From contig CAJVYZ010000120.1 of assembly GCA_913009915.1 (NCBI GenBank), forward strand, positions 1-7,694: DNA of 7,694 nt. The letters run 5' to 3'. The DNA comes from an uncultured Gemmatimonadota bacterium (lineage in GTDB: Bacteria > Gemmatimonadota > Gemmatimonadetes > Gemmatimonadales > GWC2-71-9). The notes under the pieces are model-generated. The model saw nothing but the letters and a program-made list of their open reading frames with translations, searched no databases and was not told the DNA's origin. Of this stretch, positions 5,974 to 7,694 are shown piece after piece. How positions within the stretch are numbered: the stretch's first letter is position 1; the number at the start of each line of letters is the position of its first letter. A program made the translations under genes and the position numbers.

Positions 5974-6004
5974 GCAGGGAGCTTGGAGCGGGTAGCTGGG
6001 AGGC
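5970..6004 (+). repeat. Degenerate heptamer tandem repeat
   Basis: Five consecutive 7-base units, TTGAGCA GGGAGCT TGGAGCG GGTAGCT GGGAGGC, share the pattern GGGAGCN with one to three changes each. The array starts at the MoxR stop codon and fills the first part of the intergenic gap. Short heptamer repeats of this general kind are known between genes in some bacteria (for example the STRR repeats of cyanobacteria). Five degenerate units are few, so coincidence cannot be excluded. Confidence 0.5.
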
Positions 6005-6047
6005 ACGGCCGGCTGCGTCGCAACCTGCCCCTCAGGAATTGCCTCCC
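5998..6047. repeat. Inverted repeat in MoxR-DUF58 gap
   Basis: GGGAGGCA at 5998-6005 is perfectly complementary to TGCCTCCC at 6040-6047, with a 34-base loop. The right arm, extended to GCTC (6051), also matches the GAGCGGG of the preceding heptamer unit at 5986-5992 if a five-base bulge is allowed. The right arm therefore looks like an inverted copy of repeat units. No U-tract follows, so it is not a standard terminator. It ends 13 nt before the DUF58 start and could affect mRNA stability or translation. Confidence 0.5.
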
Positions 6048-6060
6048 GCTCACTGATTGT

Positions 6061-6948
6061 ATGCCACCGGTTCCACCTGAAGTCCTCCGTCAAGTCAAAG
6101 GCATCCAGCTCCGTACCCGGGGATTGGTGGGAACCCTGTTTGCCGGGGAATACCGCTCGGTGTTCCGGGGACAGGGCATGGAGTTCGCAGAGGTCAGGCC
6201 CTACGTTCCCGGCGACGACTACCGGAACATCGAGTGGAACGTGTCGGCGCGGCTGGCCACCCCCTTCGTGAAGACCTACACCGAAGAGCGTGAACTGACG
6301 CTGTTGCTCATCGTCGATCAGTCCGGCTCCACCCGGTTCGGCCAGCCCGTCACCAAGGCCGCCCTGGCCATCGAGGTGGCGGCCGTGCTGGCCCTGGCCG
6401 CCGCCCGGCACAACGACCGCGTCGGGGCGCTGCTGTTCAGCGATGCCGTGGAACAGGTCATTCCGCCACGCAAGGGACGGCGCCACGCTCTGCGGGTAAT
6501 CCGCGACCTGGTCGCATTCGAGCCCCAGGGCAAACGCACCGACCTCGCCGGTAGTCTCGCCTACGCCAGCCGCCTCCTCCACCACCGGAGCATCGTGGTC
6601 ATCCTGTCGGACTTCCTCGCTGCCGACTGGGACCGTCCCTTGCGGTCCCTGGCGTCGCGCAACGATGTGGTGGCCATCATCGTCGACGATCCACGCGAAC
6701 GAGAGCTCCCGGCCACCGGGTTGATCGAGTTGCGCGACGCCGAGTCGGGACGCCATGTGCTGGTTGACGCCGGCGATCGCGGTGTCCGTCGCCGGGCGGC
6801 GGCGTATGCCCACAGCCAGCGCGAACAGCGGGAACGCCTGCTGTCGGGCGCCGGAGTGGACTGTGTTTCGCTCAGTACCGCTTCCGACTACGCCATCCCG
6901 CTGCGACAAGCCTTCGCCCGGCGGGCACGCCGACTCCACCGCGGATGA
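6061..6948 (+). CDS. DUF58 domain protein with vWA-type MIDAS site
   Basis: DUF58 proteins are von Willebrand factor A-like partners of MoxR ATPases, with no settled biochemical role. The 295-residue product starts with PPEVLRQVKGIQLRTRGLV, then GEYRSVFRGQGMEFAEVR and the signature YVPGDDYRNIEWNVSAR (48-64). The metal-ion-dependent adhesion site is complete: DQSGS (Asp86, Ser88, Ser90), Thr160 in KRTDLAG and Asp184 in ILSDFL. No membrane segment is visible, so this is the short soluble type. I chose ATG 6061 because homology of this type begins here. A TTG at 5983 extends the frame, but only through the repeat region, with non-family residues. No Shine-Dalgarno sequence lies in reach of 6061; AGGAA at 6034-6038 is 22 nt away. 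The stop overlaps the next ATG as ATGA. Confidence 0.92.
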   Translation: MPPVPPEVLRQVKGIQLRTRGLVGTLFAGEYRSVFRGQGMEFAEVRPYVPGDDYRNIEWNVSARLATPFVKTYTEERELTLLLIVDQSGSTRFGQPVTKAALAIEVAAVLALAAARHNDRVGALLFSDAVEQVIPPRKGRRHALRVIRDLVAFEPQGKRTDLAGSLAYASRLLHHRSIVVILSDFLAADWDRPLRSLASRNDVVAIIVDDPRERELPATGLIELRDAESGRHVLVDAGDRGVRRRAAAYAHSQREQRERLLSGAGVDCVSLSTASDYAIPLRQAFARRARRLHRG

Positions 6949-7646
6949 TCCTCGTCTGCCTGGTTCTGTTGCAGTCGGCGGCGCCGACGGTGGGTGACAC
7001 CTTGTGGGTCGAGTACCACGCCTACGTGCCGCCCGGGCACCTCGTCCGCCTGCCATCGTGGGAACCGACGGGAGACGTCGAACTCCTGGGTACGGCGCGC
7101 GTCATCCGGGAAGGTGATTCGGTGACGGTGCGGTACCCACTGGTAGCGTGGCGACCGGGGAGTCATTCCCTGCTGGTCCCCGGCCCCGAACTCATTGCCC
7201 CCGACGGCACCGTTGAGTCCGGGCCGCCCCGCGCCGTCACGGTGGAGGTCGCCTCGGTGTTGCCGGATGCGCCGGCCGAGGAGATCCCCGTCAAGGCGGA
7301 ATCGGGAATCGTCGAGCGCCCGATTACCTCGTGGATCCCGTTGGCGGTGCTGCTGCTGGCGGTTGCGGCGGTGGCAACCCCCTTGTGGTGGTGGTGGTTG
7401 CGCCGCGGCGCGACTCCGCCCGCCCTCCTTCAGCCAGTCGAACCGAGCAGGCCACAGCTCCCAATCGAACAGTGGTCGGCAGCCGGTGAACACCGGGCCG
7501 TCCTCGCCGCGGCGAGCGACACGGTACGCCACGCGTTGGCCAGCCATCTCGAGGAACTACCCGCCACGGGTGATACCGACTCCTGGGTTGAGGCGGTGGA
7601 ACGGGAAACCGATGCCCCGTGGGATTGCGCGGCCGTGGTGGGTCTG
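6945..7646 (+). CDS. Membrane protein of MoxR/DUF58 cluster, BatD/DUF4381-like position, 5' partial
   Basis: The open frame runs 234 codons from an ATG overlapping the DUF58 stop and is cut by the contig end. A short hydrophobic N-terminus (MILVCLVLLQSAAP) looks like a signal peptide or lipobox-like leader. Residues about 18-105 are beta-rich (LWVEYHAYVPPG, VTVRYPLVAWRPGSHSLLVPG), resembling an extracytoplasmic Ig-like domain. A single membrane helix follows at about 130-151 (ending in four Trp, then RR). The tail after 152 is Pro-rich, then helical and probably cytoplasmic. This domain order and the position right after moxR and DUF58 fit the BatD/DUF4381-like proteins of such clusters. The assignment rests on context and topology, since I see no diagnostic motif. 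vWA genes (BatA/BatB type) would be expected downstream. Codons after 7646 are adapter and must not be translated. Confidence 0.7.
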
Positions 7647-7694
7647 AGAACGGAAGAGCGTCGGGTACGGACAGAGGGTACAACTCGCTGTTCT
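7647..7694 (-). other. Error-rich P5 adapter read-through (artifact)
   Basis: The last 48 bases align without gaps to the reverse complement of the P5/TruSeq universal adapter. By eye, 38 of 48 positions match, including CGGAAGAGCGTCG, and mismatches become denser toward the end. This is adapter read-through with low base quality. It extends the last gene by 16 meaningless codons. Confidence 0.93.

Noticed and set aside
5983..6060. TTG 5983 as DUF58 start
   Set aside because: The added 26 residues are encoded by the heptamer/inverted repeat region and do not resemble the family N-terminus, which begins at 6061.
5875..7056. 393-codon open frame on the minus strand opposite DUF58
   Set aside because: The composition is that of a GC-rich antisense shadow (Gly/Arg/Gln/His-rich, no motifs). 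The plus strand holds a DUF58 protein with complete motifs.
97..7646. CRISPR arrays, tRNA/rRNA genes, insertion sequences, toxin-antitoxin or phage defence genes
   Set aside because: No repeat-spacer pattern, cloverleaf, transposase or nuclease motif was seen. Apart from the short gaps described, the genomic part is filled with housekeeping and MoxR-cluster genes.

Overview
This is a high-GC bacterial contig, almost certainly assembled from Illumina metagenome reads. Both ends are sequencing adapter. Bases 29-96 are an intact P5 adapter preceded by the T10 spacer of the flow-cell oligo. Bases 7647-7694 are a mutated reverse complement of the same adapter. Genuine genomic sequence runs from about 97 to 7646. 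Dense gene packing, GTG starts, ATGA overlaps and the scpA-scpB-rluB cluster fit a free-living Gram-negative-type bacterium. The combination with a coiled-coil/zinc-ribbon protein and a MoxR-DUF58 cluster reminds me of Gemmatimonadota, but this is an impression and not a demonstrated assignment.

Layout. (1) Bases 97-2343, plus strand: the 3' part of dihydroorotase (pyrC), a degraded class II aldolase gene, and an intact gene for an unfamiliar acidic coiled-coil protein with a C-terminal Cys4 zinc ribbon. (2) Bases 2378-2810: rpsT (ribosomal protein S20) on the minus strand, with its own terminator and promoter. That promoter sits back to back with a plus-strand promoter. (3) Bases 2883-4961: scpA, scpB and an RluB/RsuA-type pseudouridine synthase, tightly overlapped and probably one transcript that may continue onward. 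(4) Bases 4984-7646: a MoxR AAA+ ATPase, a DUF58 protein with a complete MIDAS-type metal site, and the N-terminal 234 codons of a membrane protein in the position where BatD-like or DUF4381-like proteins are often found. A degenerate heptamer repeat and an inverted repeat lie between the MoxR and DUF58 genes.

Functionally the window joins pyrimidine synthesis, translation (S20, rRNA pseudouridylation), chromosome condensation (ScpAB with SMC) and a MoxR/von Willebrand-type cell-envelope or chaperone module. I see no CRISPR array, transposon, phage, toxin-antitoxin or obvious new defence system. The points most worth a second look are the aldolase gene (two in-frame stops, loss of the HxH zinc motif, loss of the catalytic tyrosine), the zinc-ribbon protein, and the adapter sequence fused in frame to pyrC.
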